Assembly (NCBI GenBank): GCA_964626755.1 | Contig: CAZVGO010000017.1 | Location: 24,656-88,655 of the forward strand | From: JACDAV01 sp964626755 | GTDB taxonomy: Bacteria > Chloroflexota > Limnocylindria > Limnocylindrales > CSP1-4 | Length of the DNA: 64,000 nt | Direction of reading: 5' to 3' | In this document: positions 33,022 through 43,341 of the stretch, piece after piece | How positions within the stretch are numbered: position 1 is the stretch's first letter | Layout of the letters: every line of letters starts with the position of its first letter | The notes under the pieces: generated by a model | What the model saw: only the letters and a program-made list of their open reading frames with translations | What the model was told of the DNA's origin: nothing | The model's database searches: none | Translations under genes and position numbers: made by a program

Positions 33022-34095
33022 ATGACGGACGACGTGTCCCGGGTCCTGGCGGCCGACCTCGTCGACGACGCGGACGTGGCCGTTGAGACGACCCTCCGGC
33101 CGCGGACGCTCGACGAGTACGTCGGGCAGCGCGAGGTCAAGGCGAACCTGTCGGTGCTGCTCCTGGCCGCGCGCGGACGCAAAGAGGCGGCCGACCACAT
33201 CCTCCTGTACGGCCCGCCCGGTCTCGGCAAGACGACGCTCGCGACGATCGTCGCCCGCGAGCTCGAGGTGAACATCCGCTACACGAGCGGCCCGGCCGTC
33301 GAGCGGGCAGGGGACCTGGCGGCCGTCCTCACGTCGCTCGAGGAGAACGATGTTCTCTTCATCGACGAGATCCACCGGCTCAACCGTGCCGTCGAGGAGA
33401 TTCTCTACCCGGCGATGGAGGACTACGCGCTCGACGTGATGATCGGCAAGGGCCCCAGCGCGCGGAGCCTCCGCCTCAGCCTCAAGCCGTTCACGGTCGT
33501 GGGAGCGACGACGCGCGCAGGCCGGATCTCATCGCCGTTGCGCGACCGGTTCGGCGCCACGTACCGGCTCGACTTCTACACCGAGGATGACCTCGTCGCG
33601 ATCGTCCACCGCTCGGCCCGGATCCTCGACGTCGACATCGGCCCAGCGGCGGCCAAGGCGATCGCCCGCCGCGGTCGGGGCACGCCGCGGATCGTCAACA
33701 GGCTCCTGAAGCGCGTCCGCGACCACGCCCAGGTCCACGGCGATGGTCGGGTCGACGAGCGGACGGCGACCGAGGCGATGCGCGCGATGGAGATCGACGA
33801 CGAAGGCCTTGACTCGACGGACCGCAAGCTGCTCGCGGCGATCATCCAGAAATTTGCGTCGGGGCCGGTCGGCGTCCAGGCGCTCGCCGCCGTTCTGGCC
33901 GAGGAGGTCGAGACGATCGAGGACGTGTACGAGCCGTTCCTCCTCCGGCTCGGGTTCATGGATCGCACGCCGCAGGGCCGGATCGCGACCGACGCCGCGC
34001 GCCAGCATCTCGCGAAGCTCGGCTTCGAGATCCCGACACCGCGCCGCGCGGAACCGGACATGACACCGTTCTGGGACGACCCATCGACCCCGTGA
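33022..34095 (+). CDS. ruvB: Holliday junction branch-migration ATPase RuvB
   Basis: 357 residues from ATG 33022. LRPRTLDEYVGQREVKANL precedes Walker A (YGPPGLGKTTLA), Walker B (VLFIDEIHRLNR), sensor 1 (VVGATTRAGRISSPLRDRFG with the arginine finger) and the winged-helix C-domain (GPVGVQALAAVLAEEVETIEDVYEP). It is the hexameric motor of RuvAB. The ~200 codons of open frame before 33022 run over the Rrf2 gene and are not coding. The stop overlaps the tgt start. Confidence 0.97.
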   Translation: MTDDVSRVLAADLVDDADVAVETTLRPRTLDEYVGQREVKANLSVLLLAARGRKEAADHILLYGPPGLGKTTLATIVARELEVNIRYTSGPAVERAGDLAAVLTSLEENDVLFIDEIHRLNRAVEEILYPAMEDYALDVMIGKGPSARSLRLSLKPFTVVGATTRAGRISSPLRDRFGATYRLDFYTEDDLVAIVHRSARILDVDIGPAAAKAIARRGRGTPRIVNRLLKRVRDHAQVHGDGRVDERTATEAMRAMEIDDEGLDSTDRKLLAAIIQKFASGPVGVQALAAVLAEEVETIEDVYEPFLLRLGFMDRTPQGRIATDAARQHLAKLGFEIPTPRRAEPDMTPFWDDPSTP

Positions 34096-35264
34096 CGTCG
34101 TTCCGCGGCCGCGTCGCTCGCTACGACGTTCTTGTCGGGCCGCCGGTCGACGGCTCGACCCAGGGGCGGCTCGGCCGGCTCGAGCTGCCCCACGGAATCG
34201 TCGAGACGCCCCAGTTCATGCCGGTCGGCACGAACGCGACCGTCAAGGCGCTCGACCCCGAGGACATCGCCGCGGCCGGCGCATCGATCATCCTCGCGAA
34301 CACGTACCACCTCTACCTCCGGCCCGGGCACGAGCGGATCGCCCGGCTCGGCGGGCTCCACAAGTTCATGGCGTGGGACGCGCCGATCCTCACCGATTCG
34401 GGTGGCTTCCAGGTCGTGTCGCTCGGAGACCTGCGGGCCGTCGACGACGACGGCGTGACGTTCCGAAGCCATCTCGACGGCTCCGTCCACCGGTTCACCC
34501 CGGAGCACGCGATCGCGGTCCAGGAGGCGCTCGGGGCAGATATCGCGGTCGCCTTCGATCAGCCGGTGCCGCCGACGTCGCCGCGGGCGGTCGTCGCCGA
34601 CGCGACGGCCCGGACGCACCGCTGGGCGGAGCGCTCGCTCGCCCCTCACGGACGGGCGGACCAGGCGCTGTTCGGGATCGTCCAGGGCGGGCTCGAGCCG
34701 GATCTCCGCTCCGAGTCGGCCGACTTCATCGCGGGGCTGCCGTTCGATGGGATCTGCCTCGGCGGGCTGGCCGGCGACGAGACCCCGGCCCAGCGGGAGG
34801 CGACGATCGAGCTCTCCGTCGCGCGGCTGGCCGCCGACCCGCGGCCGCGCTATCTCATGGGCCTCGGGTCGCCGGCGGACCTGCTCGAGGCGGTCCACCG
34901 CGGGATCGACCTGTTCGATTCGGTCCTGCCGGCCCGGGTCGCCCGGAACGGCACGCTGTGGGTTCCGAGCGGAAAGCTGAACATGCGGAACAGCCGGTTC
35001 CTCGACGATCCGGAGCCCGTCCAGGCCGACTGTCCGTGTCCGCTCTGCCGGCGCTTCTCCCGCGCGTACCTGGCCCATCTGTTCCGAGCCAGCGAGCTCC
35101 TCGCCTACCGCCTCGCAACTTGTCACAACCTCACCTTCACCCTAGACTTCATGGCCAGGATCCGCACCGCACTTCGAGCCGGAACCTTCCATGCGTCGCT
35201 CCCCGAGCTGCGCTCGCGCGCCGGGCGGATGAGCGGCCGTGAAGCCGCCGAGAAGTCGGCGTGA
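34092..35264 (+). CDS. tgt: Queuine tRNA-ribosyltransferase
   Basis: 390 residues from GTG 34092 (GTGA overlap with ruvB). Motifs: TPQFMPVGTNATVKAL, the catalytic Asp in ILTDSGGFQVVSL, the substrate pocket FGIVQGGL and GGLAGDE, the second Asp in DLFDSVLPAR, and the zinc site CPCPLCRRFSRAYLAHL with C-x-C-x2-C and a downstream His. It exchanges guanine-34 of GUN-anticodon tRNAs for a queuine precursor. queA and the preQ1 genes are not in the window. Confidence 0.96.
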   Translation: MTSFRGRVARYDVLVGPPVDGSTQGRLGRLELPHGIVETPQFMPVGTNATVKALDPEDIAAAGASIILANTYHLYLRPGHERIARLGGLHKFMAWDAPILTDSGGFQVVSLGDLRAVDDDGVTFRSHLDGSVHRFTPEHAIAVQEALGADIAVAFDQPVPPTSPRAVVADATARTHRWAERSLAPHGRADQALFGIVQGGLEPDLRSESADFIAGLPFDGICLGGLAGDETPAQREATIELSVARLAADPRPRYLMGLGSPADLLEAVHRGIDLFDSVLPARVARNGTLWVPSGKLNMRNSRFLDDPEPVQADCPCPLCRRFSRAYLAHLFRASELLAYRLATCHNLTFTLDFMARIRTALRAGTFHASLPELRSRAGRMSGREAAEKSA

Positions 35265-35306
35265 AGGTCCCGTCGCTAGCCTGCAATCCACGTGGAGGAC
35301 CTCCGG

Positions 35307-35468
35307 ATGGGCTCCCGAGACCGACCGAGCAAAGAGAAGAAGAAGAAGCCGAAGGCGAAGACCAATCAGCCGACCCTGGCGCCGCTCAGCGAGCCGCCGC
35401 GGCAGGTCGAGCTGATCCGAAAGGAACGCAAGCCCCGACGGGTCGACGAGGAGCCGGAGGAAGGCTGA
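35307..35468 (+). CDS. Small highly charged protein (53 aa)
   Basis: 53 residues: a lysine-rich N-terminus (SRDRPSKEKKKKPKAK), a Pro/Thr linker, and a C-terminal helix with alternating Arg/Lys and Glu ending RRVDEEPEEG. It looks disordered and nucleic-acid or ribosome associated, but no family is certain. GGAGG lies 8 bases before ATG 35307, supporting translation. It sits between tgt and recA. Confidence 0.6.
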   Translation: MGSRDRPSKEKKKKPKAKTNQPTLAPLSEPPRQVELIRKERKPRRVDEEPEEG

Positions 35469-35540
35469 TCCGCCGGTCGGACGTCATGCGGCGTCCGCTC
35501 CGTCGGCTGGTGCAGGGATCGACAGGAGCGTGACAGTCGG

Positions 35541-36662
<1,122 letters not shown>

Positions 36663-36673
36663 CCCGGCCCGGC

Positions 36674-36955
36674 ATGGACAAGGTCGAGAGCAAGCGCACC
36701 GTCAAGGCGTTCACCCCGCTCGCGAAGCGCATCGTCAACAAGGTCGATCCGCTCGACCTCGTGAAGATGGGTGCCTCGAAGGACGAGTACGACGACCTGG
36801 TAGCCGAAGCGGCGCGTTGGCTCGCGGCCGAAGTGCCGGACTTCGATCCCCGGCTGGCCACGTATGTCCGCAGCCACTACGGCGTCCAACCCGACCGGGC
36901 GAGAATCGCGAAGCTCGCTGCCGAGTTTCGCGCCGCGTGGCAGAAGTCGCGGTAG
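36674..36955 (+). CDS. DUF1871-like small protein between recA and recX
   Basis: 93 residues from ATG 36674, 11 bases after recA. The segment VDPLDLVKMGASKDEYDDLVAEAARWL resembles the WDPIG...DEYD core of DUF1871 proteins, and the rest is helical. This family match is from memory and moderate. Placement between recA and recX suggests co-transcription, but a DNA-repair role would be speculation. Confidence 0.6.
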   Translation: MDKVESKRTVKAFTPLAKRIVNKVDPLDLVKMGASKDEYDDLVAEAARWLAAEVPDFDPRLATYVRSHYGVQPDRARIAKLAAEFRAAWQKSR

Positions 36956-37504
36956 GTGGCCCGGCGGCGTGAGCATCCCGCGGCGGCACGCGAGCGGCGC
37001 GCGGCCGTCGACGATCCGGAGCTCGTGCTCGCGGCTGCTCTCCGATTCCTCGAGGCGCGGTCGAGGTCGATCGCCGAGGTCCGCCGCCGGCTGACCGGCG
37101 CGGGCTACCGCGGCGACCTCGTCGACGGCGCGATTGCGCGGCTGGTCGACCTCGGAATGCTCGACGACGCGGCGTTCGGCGCGGCGTGGCTCGAGTCGCG
37201 CGATCGCGCGCGGCCGCGGGGCGAGCGGGCACTCCGCCAGGAGCTGCGGATCAAGGGCCTCGACGGGGCGCTCGTCGACGAGCTGCTCGGGGAGCGGGGG
37301 GCCTCCGGCGCCGATGTCGATGGCGTCGCCGCGGAGCGCGTCCTCGCGCGCCACGCCGCTGCGCTGGCGCGGGTGGGGGATCCCCGCGCTCGGCGCCAGC
37401 GGGCCTATGCGCTCCTCGCCCGGAACGGCTTCGACCCCGAGACGTGCTCCGCGGCGGTGAAGGCGTTTATGGCCGTCGGCACCGATGAGGTCCCCGACGG
37501 CTGA
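36956..37504 (+). CDS. recX: Regulatory protein RecX
   Basis: 182 residues from GTG 36956, directly after the preceding stop. Three tandem three-helix repeats are recognisable: ALRFLEARSRSIAEVRRRL, LVDLGMLDDAAFGAAWLESRDRARPRGERALRQELRIKG, and the C-terminal RRQRAYALLARNGFDPETCSAAV. RecX binds RecA filaments and limits their activity. It is in its usual position after recA. Confidence 0.9.
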   Translation: MARRREHPAAARERRAAVDDPELVLAAALRFLEARSRSIAEVRRRLTGAGYRGDLVDGAIARLVDLGMLDDAAFGAAWLESRDRARPRGERALRQELRIKGLDGALVDELLGERGASGADVDGVAAERVLARHAAALARVGDPRARRQRAYALLARNGFDPETCSAAVKAFMAVGTDEVPDG

Positions 37505-37883
37505 GCCTTTGCGTCAGATGCACGTAACGTCGATCGAAGAGTCGGGTCGACGGACGAACGAAGCGCGTTGAGCGTGGCTTGTCGACGGATGTGCGGCGCA
37601 CCGGCTGCCGCAGGCGGTTCCGCCGACGTAGGCCGCGTTTGGCGCAAGAGGCTGCCCCAACCGCCCCCCTCGAGGCACGTTTGACCCTCCGAGCCGCCCG
37701 GCCGTAGGCTACGCACCAGAGAAGCCACGCGCCGGGACACGGCGCGCGACACCACTAGACAGCGCGATCCCAGCCCTTTCGGCGGCGCCCAAGGCGCCCG
37801 GTGCTCCGTCCGTCCGAACGGTGATCGCGCCGACCTTGGGGAAATAACGCCTCCGGCCGACGTGCCGGACGGGAGGACGCGAG
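37505..37883 (+). promoter_or_regulatory. Intergenic region with a promoter for rny
   Basis: No gene is seen. TTGACC (37681-37686) and TAGGCT (37705-37710) with an 18-base spacer make a good promoter, giving an RNase Y message with a leader of about 165 bases. GGGAGGAC lies 8 bases before the rny ATG. Confidence 0.5.
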
Positions 37884-39416
37884 ATGGTGGAAACACCGGT
37901 CGTCGTGGCGGTGGCCGTGCTGGCCATCGTCGGCGGCGCCGTACTCGGGATGCTCATTCGCAGCAAGTTCGCCTCGCAGTCGATGAAGGCTGCCCAGTCG
38001 GAGGCCCGCCGGATCGAGGCCGAGGCCCGGGCCCGCCAGAAGGAGCTGATCCTCGAGGCGAAGGACGAGAAGCTCCGGCTCCAGCGCGAGGCGGAGGACG
38101 AGGCCCGATCGAGGCGCACCGATCTGGGCGCCCTCGAGCGCCGGCTCCTCCAGCGCGACGAGCAGCTCGACCAGCGCACCGACATGCTCGAGCAGCGCGA
38201 TCGGAAGCTCCTCGACCGCGAGCGCGAGCTCGACCGCACCCGCGAGGAGCTCGCGAAAGCGCACCAGGAGCAGGTCGGGGCGCTCGAGCGGGTCAGCGGA
38301 CTGTCCGCCGGGGACGCCAAGGCGATTCTCCTCGAGGCCGTCCGCGAGGAGGCCGAGCGCGACGCGGTGAAGCTCGCGCGGTCGATCGAGAAAGCGGCTC
38401 GCGAGGAGGCCAACGAGAAGGCCCGGGACGTCATCGTCACCGCGATGCAGCGGATCGCCGCGGACCAGACCGCGGAGCACACGGTCAGCGTCGTCCATCT
38501 GCCATCGGACGAGATGAAGGGCCGGATCATCGGCCGCGAGGGTCGCAACATCCGGGCCCTCGAGCAGGCGACCGGCGTCGACCTGATCATCGACGACACC
38601 CCCGAGACGGTCGTCCTCTCCGGCTTCGACCCGGTCCGCCGGGAGATCGCCCGACTCGCTCTCACGAAGCTCATCACCGACGGGCGGATCCACCCCGGCC
38701 GGATCGAAGAGGTCGTCGCCAAGGCTCGCGCGGAGGTTGACCTCGTGATCCGCCAGGCCGGCGAGCAGGCGGCCTACGACGCCGGGGTCCCGGGCCTGCC
38801 GGCGGAGCTGATCAAGCTCCTTGGCCGGCTGAAGTACCGGACGAGCTACGGCCAGAATGTCCTCAACCACGTCGTCGAGACGAGCCGCCTCGCGGCGACG
38901 ATCGCGGCCGAGGTCGGAGCGGACGTCCAGATCGCGAAGATGGGCGGGCTGCTCCACGACATCGGCAAGGCGGTCGACCACGAGGTCGAGGGACCGCACG
39001 CCGCGATCGGGGCCCAGATCGCCCAGCGCCACAACCTGCCGTTCAAGGTCATCAACGGGATCGCCGCCCACCACCAGGAGGTGGAGTACGCCTGCGTCGA
39101 GGCGCCGATCGTCCAGGTCGCCGACGCGATCAGCGCGTCGCGGCCGGGCGCCCGCGGCGAGACGATGGACACGTACATCAAGCGGCTCGAGGATCTCCAG
39201 GCGATCGCCGAGAGCTTCGCCGGCGTCGAGAAGTCGTTCGCCGTCCAGGCCGGCCGCGAGGTCCGGATCCTCGTCCGGCCCGAGGAGATCGACGACCTGA
39301 CGGCCTCCCGACTCGCCCGCGACATCGTCCGCAAGATCGAGGAGACGATGACCTACCCGGGCCAGATCAAGGTCACGGTGATCCGCGAGACGCGGGCCGT
39401 GGAGTACGCGAAGTAA
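37884..39416 (+). CDS. rny: Ribonuclease Y
   Basis: 510 residues. One N-terminal membrane helix (about 4-26) is followed by a long charged coiled coil (about 35-190), a KH domain (LPSDEMKGRIIGREGRNIRALEQATGVD, about 205-270) and an HD domain (GGLLHDIGKAVDHEVEG, with AAHHQEVE and the DAISASRPGAR loop). It is a membrane-anchored endoribonuclease that starts mRNA decay in bacteria lacking RNase E. In Firmicutes rny is next to ymdB; here a minus-strand gene separates the two. Confidence 0.97.
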   Translation: MVETPVVVAVAVLAIVGGAVLGMLIRSKFASQSMKAAQSEARRIEAEARARQKELILEAKDEKLRLQREAEDEARSRRTDLGALERRLLQRDEQLDQRTDMLEQRDRKLLDRERELDRTREELAKAHQEQVGALERVSGLSAGDAKAILLEAVREEAERDAVKLARSIEKAAREEANEKARDVIVTAMQRIAADQTAEHTVSVVHLPSDEMKGRIIGREGRNIRALEQATGVDLIIDDTPETVVLSGFDPVRREIARLALTKLITDGRIHPGRIEEVVAKARAEVDLVIRQAGEQAAYDAGVPGLPAELIKLLGRLKYRTSYGQNVLNHVVETSRLAATIAAEVGADVQIAKMGGLLHDIGKAVDHEVEGPHAAIGAQIAQRHNLPFKVINGIAAHHQEVEYACVEAPIVQVADAISASRPGARGETMDTYIKRLEDLQAIAESFAGVEKSFAVQAGREVRILVRPEEIDDLTASRLARDIVRKIEETMTYPGQIKVTVIRETRAVEYAK

Positions 39417-39420
39417 CCCT

Positions 39421-39445
39421 CCGGACGCGCGAGCGCGTCATCCGG
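39421..39445. terminator. Hairpin between rny and the convergent PhoD-like gene
   Basis: CCGG (39421-39424) pairs with CCGG (39442-39445) around GACGCG (39424-39429) / CGCGTC (39434-39439). There is no T tract. It overlaps the stop codon of the convergent gene. Confidence 0.4.
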
Positions 39446-40637
39446 GGACGTCCGGCTCGAGCTCCGACAGCCGGACGACATGGTCGAGGTAGAGACGCGT
39501 GCGTTCGTAGATCTCGAGGTGGATCTCCGGATCGGCCGGTCCCCAGTCGATCTCGACGAGCCCGTGCTTCCGGTCGGTATTCAAGAACTCGCCGATGCGG
39601 TTCGGATTGACCCACTGACCGACGGCCGCGATCTCCACCTGGTCGAGCCCCGACGGCGTGAGGTCGTAGGTCGGATAGCCGAGAGCGGCCGCATCATCGG
39701 GATGGCGACTGAGCTCCGCGAAGTGCATGTCCCCGGAGACGAAGACCACGCCCGGGATGCGCATCTCGCGGATGAGCGCGAAGAGCCGCTCGCGCTCGAG
39801 CGGTGAGTCACCCCATCCCTCCCACTCCGCGTCGATGTCGTAGTCCTGGACGACCTGGATACCACTGCCGATGATCCTGACTCTCGCCGGCTCGACGAGC
39901 CGTTCGCGCAGCCACGCCCACTGTTCCTCGCCGAGGATCCGCCGTCCCGGGTCCGTGCCCGCGTAGTCCCAGGGGTCGAGGTTGTAGCGATTGTCGAGGA
40001 GGATCACCTGGACGGTTCGATCGCCGGTGCCGAAGGTCCGCGCCGAGTACACGCCCGGCTGATTCCACCGTGGATCGTCCGGAGCCGCGCCCCAGAACCG
40101 GAGGAACTCGCCTTTCGCGGCGTCGCGGTGCGGCCATGTCGCGTTGGCGTTGTCCCAGCCCATGTCGTGGTCGTCCCAGACCGCCATCGTCTCCGTCGAG
40201 GCGGCGAGGGCCTGGAAGCGCGGGTTCTCGCCAAGCCTTTCATAGATCGCCCGCATCTCGGACATGTCCTCGGTGTCGGCGTAGATGTTGTCCCCGAGCC
40301 AGAGCATCAGGTCGGGGTCGTGCTCGGCGATGTCGGCCAGGGCTGGTCCACCGGGCGCGTAGCGGAGACAGGAGCCGACGGCAACGCGGAACGTCTCATC
40401 CGAGGTGCCCGACGTCGGGCCCGGCGGCTCGGTCGGGATCGGCGGCAGCGTCCGGATCGGGCCGGGGCTCCCGGCGATGCAGGCCAGCAGGCCGACGCAC
40501 GGGGTCGGGGTCGCGCTGAGTGGCGTGCCCGAGGGTGAGGCGATCGGCCCGCAGCCCGCGAGGACGAGCGCCACCGCGACCATGGCCCACGTCCGAGTGC
40601 GGCCCGGGCGCCGCGCGGGTCGAGTAGTCTCCTGCAC
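39438..40637 (-). CDS. PhoD-like metallophosphoesterase, lipoprotein
   Basis: 399 residues from GTG 40637. The signal peptide ends in a lipobox (VLAGC, Cys about residue 29), followed by a Pro/Thr/Ser-rich spacer to about residue 80. The metallophosphoesterase domain contains VGSCLRYAPGGPALADIAEHDPDLMLWLGDNIYAD, AVWDDHDMGWDNA and VFVSGDMHFAELS, as in the alkaline phosphatase D family. Surface-anchored phosphate scavenging is the likely role. It lies between rny and ymdB on the opposite strand. Confidence 0.85.
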   Translation of the reverse strand: MQETTRPARRPGRTRTWAMVAVALVLAGCGPIASPSGTPLSATPTPCVGLLACIAGSPGPIRTLPPIPTEPPGPTSGTSDETFRVAVGSCLRYAPGGPALADIAEHDPDLMLWLGDNIYADTEDMSEMRAIYERLGENPRFQALAASTETMAVWDDHDMGWDNANATWPHRDAAKGEFLRFWGAAPDDPRWNQPGVYSARTFGTGDRTVQVILLDNRYNLDPWDYAGTDPGRRILGEEQWAWLRERLVEPARVRIIGSGIQVVQDYDIDAEWEGWGDSPLERERLFALIREMRIPGVVFVSGDMHFAELSRHPDDAAALGYPTYDLTPSGLDQVEIAAVGQWVNPNRIGEFLNTDRKHGLVEIDWGPADPEIHLEIYERTRLYLDHVVRLSELEPDVPG

Positions 40638-40803
40638 CAGAGGAGTTTGTCATCTTGCAAGACCCCTGCGCGACCTGCCGCACCAGCACGGGTTCGGATT
40701 GAGCGACGTAGCCGGAGAGGCTGCCGGCGGCATCGGGCGCACCCGGCTCGGGAATCCTCCGAACTCGAACACCCCACGGCCGCCGGGCGCGTGCCGGGTA
40801 CTG

Positions 40804-41589
40804 ATGATCGGCGACGTCATCGGGAAGCCCGGGCGGGTCGCCCTGGAGCGGGTCCTGCCAGACCTCCGCCGCGAGCGGGGGATCGATTTCGTGACCGCCA
40901 ACGGCGAGAACCTGGCGGGCGGGATGGGCCTGACGGAATCGATCGCCAACGCCCTGTTCGAGGCAGGCGTCGACGTCATCACGTCCGGCAACCACATCTG
41001 GGACAAGCGGGAGATCTACCCGTTCCTCGACTCCTCGGAGCGTGTGCTGCGGCCGCTCAACTACGGCACGCACGATGTCCCGGGCCGGGGCTGGGCGACG
41101 TACCACGCGCTCGACGGCACCGACCTCGCCGTGATCAACCTCCAGGGCCGGACGTACATGCAGCCGATCGACAACCCGTTCACCGATGCCGACCGGCTGC
41201 TCGACGAGTCGTCCGAGCCGCTGCCGCCGGTCCGCCTCGTCGACTTCCACTGCGAGATCACGTCTGAGAAGAACGCCCTCGGGATCTATCTCGACGGCCG
41301 GGTCAGCGCCGTCGTCGGAACCCACACCCACGTCGTCTCCGGCGACGAGCGGATTCTCCCGAAGGGGACGGCCTACCAGTCCGATCTCGGGATGACCGGC
41401 CCGATCTGGAGCGTCATCGGGTTCGACCCGAAGACGGTCCTGCCCCGGTTCCTCAACGCGCTGCCGACGCGGTTCGAGGTGGGAGACGGGCCGGTCGTCT
41501 TCAACGCCAGCCAGATCGACATCGACCCGGCGACCGGCCGCGCCGTGGCGATCGAGCGGATCCTCCGGCTGGTCGAAACCGCGCCCTAG
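40804..41589 (+). CDS. ymdB: YmdB-family metallophosphoesterase
   Basis: 261 residues from ATG 40804. Motifs: MIGDVIGKPGR, FVTANGENLAGGMGLT, SGNHIWDKREI, DFHCEITSEKNALGIYLDGRVSAVVGTHTHV and GTAYQSDLGMTGP. YmdB-type enzymes hydrolyse 2',3'-cyclic nucleotides and affect RNase Y-dependent processes. The conserved residues RVL just before the ATG suggest the true start is slightly upstream; a TTG at 40699 is the only standard in-frame option nearby. Confidence 0.9.
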   Translation: MIGDVIGKPGRVALERVLPDLRRERGIDFVTANGENLAGGMGLTESIANALFEAGVDVITSGNHIWDKREIYPFLDSSERVLRPLNYGTHDVPGRGWATYHALDGTDLAVINLQGRTYMQPIDNPFTDADRLLDESSEPLPPVRLVDFHCEITSEKNALGIYLDGRVSAVVGTHTHVVSGDERILPKGTAYQSDLGMTGPIWSVIGFDPKTVLPRFLNALPTRFEVGDGPVVFNASQIDIDPATGRAVAIERILRLVETAP

Positions 41590-41590
41590 G

Positions 41591-42511
41591 TTGGGCACGA
41601 AGCGTCGACCGAGCCGGCACGGCACCGAGCCGACCTGGAACCCGGTCATCCCGCCGTCGCCGTCGACGATCGACCTCCACACCCACTCCGTCCGCTCCGA
41701 CGGCGTCCTCGAGCCCGCCGACCTGGTCGTCGCCGCGGCCGGCGCCGGCGTCACGCTGCTGGCGATCACCGACCACGACACGCTCGCGGCATATCGCGAG
41801 CTGCGAGCGGCGAATGTCGTGCCGGCCTCCCTCGACCTGCTGCCGGGCATCGAGATCAACGCGGTGGCTCCGCCCGGGGTGGGGCTGTGGGAGAGCGAGA
41901 TCCATGTCCTGGGGTTCGGCATGGATCCGGACGACACGGCGTTCGAGGCCGCGCTCGTGGCCCAGCGCGAGCAGCGTCAAGCACGGTTCGAGCGAATCCT
42001 CGCCCGGCTCCGGGAGCTCGGCCTCGGGGTCGACGAGGAGATCGCGCTCCTGGCCCACGGGGCCGACGACGCCCTCGGCCGGCCGACGGTCGCTCGCGCC
42101 CTTGTCGCGCGCGGCCACGCGACGAGCGTCGAGGATGCGTTCCAGCGGCTCCTCGGCCGCGGTCTGCCCGCGTACGTGCCGCGGGGCGGTCTCGATCCAG
42201 CCGGCGCGATCCAGGCGATCCGGGCGGCGGGGGGCCTGCCGGTCCTTGCTCACTTCCGCGAGGCAGTCGAGCGGATGGGGATCGTTCGGGAGCTCGTGGG
42301 TCTCGGGCTCGGCGGCCTGGAGGTCTACTACCGGTCGTGGGACAGGCACACCGTCGAGCTGGTCGGGGCCGTCGCCCGGAATCTCGGGCTCGTCGCGACC
42401 GGCGGCACCGACTACCACGGCGACCTCGGCCCGTATGCCGAGTCCCACGCCGCCCTGTGGGTGCCGCCGGAGGTCGGGGTGACCCTGGCCGGAGCGCTCC
42501 AGGCGCCGTAG
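41591..42511 (+). CDS. PHP-domain phosphoesterase (YciV/RNase AM-like)
   Basis: 306 residues from TTG 41591, one base after the ymdB stop. PHP motifs are TIDLHTHSVRSDG, LAITDHDTLAAY, LLPGIEINAV, GLPVLAHFRE and the final TGGTDYHGD, all metal ligands intact. Family members release 5' nucleotides from RNA or hydrolyse 3',5'-nucleoside bisphosphates. Its coupling to ymdB, close to rny, suggests a role in RNA turnover, which is inference. Confidence 0.85.
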   Translation: MGTKRRPSRHGTEPTWNPVIPPSPSTIDLHTHSVRSDGVLEPADLVVAAAGAGVTLLAITDHDTLAAYRELRAANVVPASLDLLPGIEINAVAPPGVGLWESEIHVLGFGMDPDDTAFEAALVAQREQRQARFERILARLRELGLGVDEEIALLAHGADDALGRPTVARALVARGHATSVEDAFQRLLGRGLPAYVPRGGLDPAGAIQAIRAAGGLPVLAHFREAVERMGIVRELVGLGLGGLEVYYRSWDRHTVELVGAVARNLGLVATGGTDYHGDLGPYAESHAALWVPPEVGVTLAGALQAP

Positions 42512-42524
42512 CGCCCTGGTCGCC

Positions 42525-43286
42525 TCAGGTCGCCTTCGGCCGCTCCTCCTCGACGTACGGTCGCAGGTGGACCGGCTGCCGGCGGCCCCGGAGCCGCAGG
42601 TTGAGGAACTCCACGAAGACACTGAAGCCCATCGCGAAGTAGATGTAGCCCTTCGGCACGTGGACGTCGAAGCCCTCCGCGACGAGCGAGAAACCGATGA
42701 GGAGCAGGAAGCTCAGGGCGAGCATCTTCACGGTGGGGTGCTCCTCGACGAACTTCGACAGCGGCCCGGCGGCCACGAGCATGACGACAATGGCGATGAC
42801 CACCGCCGCGATCATCACCCCGAGCTCCTGGGCCAAGCCGACCGCGGTGATGATCGAGTCGAGTGAGAAGACCGCGTCGATCAGGACGATCTGGACGATC
42901 GTCGAGCGGAACCCAGCCGCCACGGGGCCGGCGCCGTCGGCGCCCGGCTCCTCGCCCTCGAGGGATCCGTGGATCTCCGTCGTCGCCTTGGCCAGCAGGA
43001 ACAAGCCGCCGCCGATGAGGATGAGGTCGCGGCCCGAGAACTCGAGGCCGGCGATCGTGAACAGCGGAGCGGTCAGCCCGATGACCCACGTCAGGGTCAG
43101 CAGCAGCAGGATCCGCATCCCGAGGGCGAGCGTCAGGCCGATCGTCCGGCCCAGCGCCCGCTGCTCCGGCGGCAGCTTCCCGGTCAGGACCGAGATGAAC
43201 ACGATGTTGTCGATGCCGAGCACGATCTCGAGCACCGTCAGGGTCGCGAGGGCAATCCAGGTGTTCGGGTCGGTCAGCCAGTCCAT
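42525..43286 (-). CDS. TerC-family integral membrane protein
   Basis: 253 residues from ATG 43286. Seven or so hydrophobic segments with the two TerC motifs: TVLEIVLGIDNIVFISVL (about residues 18-35) and IVLIDAVFSLDSIITAVGLA (about 130-150), whose acidic residues are the proposed metal site. It likely exports manganese or another divalent cation and may assist metalation of exported enzymes. It is divergent from miaB. An upstream start at 43709 would overlap miaB and is rejected. Confidence 0.9.
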   Translation of the reverse strand: MDWLTDPNTWIALATLTVLEIVLGIDNIVFISVLTGKLPPEQRALGRTIGLTLALGMRILLLLTLTWVIGLTAPLFTIAGLEFSGRDLILIGGGLFLLAKATTEIHGSLEGEEPGADGAGPVAAGFRSTIVQIVLIDAVFSLDSIITAVGLAQELGVMIAAVVIAIVVMLVAAGPLSKFVEEHPTVKMLALSFLLLIGFSLVAEGFDVHVPKGYIYFAMGFSVFVEFLNLRLRGRRQPVHLRPYVEEERPKAT

Positions 43287-43326
43287 CGGCCTATTGTCCG
43301 CGACGAGCTGCCGCCAGTGTGTGGCG

Positions 43327-43332
43327 TACCAT
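43327..43332 (+). promoter_or_regulatory. -10-like hexamer TACCAT for miaB
   Basis: TACCAT ends 9 bases before ATG 43342, compatible with a nearly leaderless transcript. Confidence 0.35.
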
Positions 43333-43341
43333 CTGCCGGCG

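Noticed and set aside
35469..35540. LexA/SOS box upstream of recA
   Set aside because: No palindrome resembling GAAC-N4-GTTC or CTGT-N8-ACAG was found in the 72 bases before recA.
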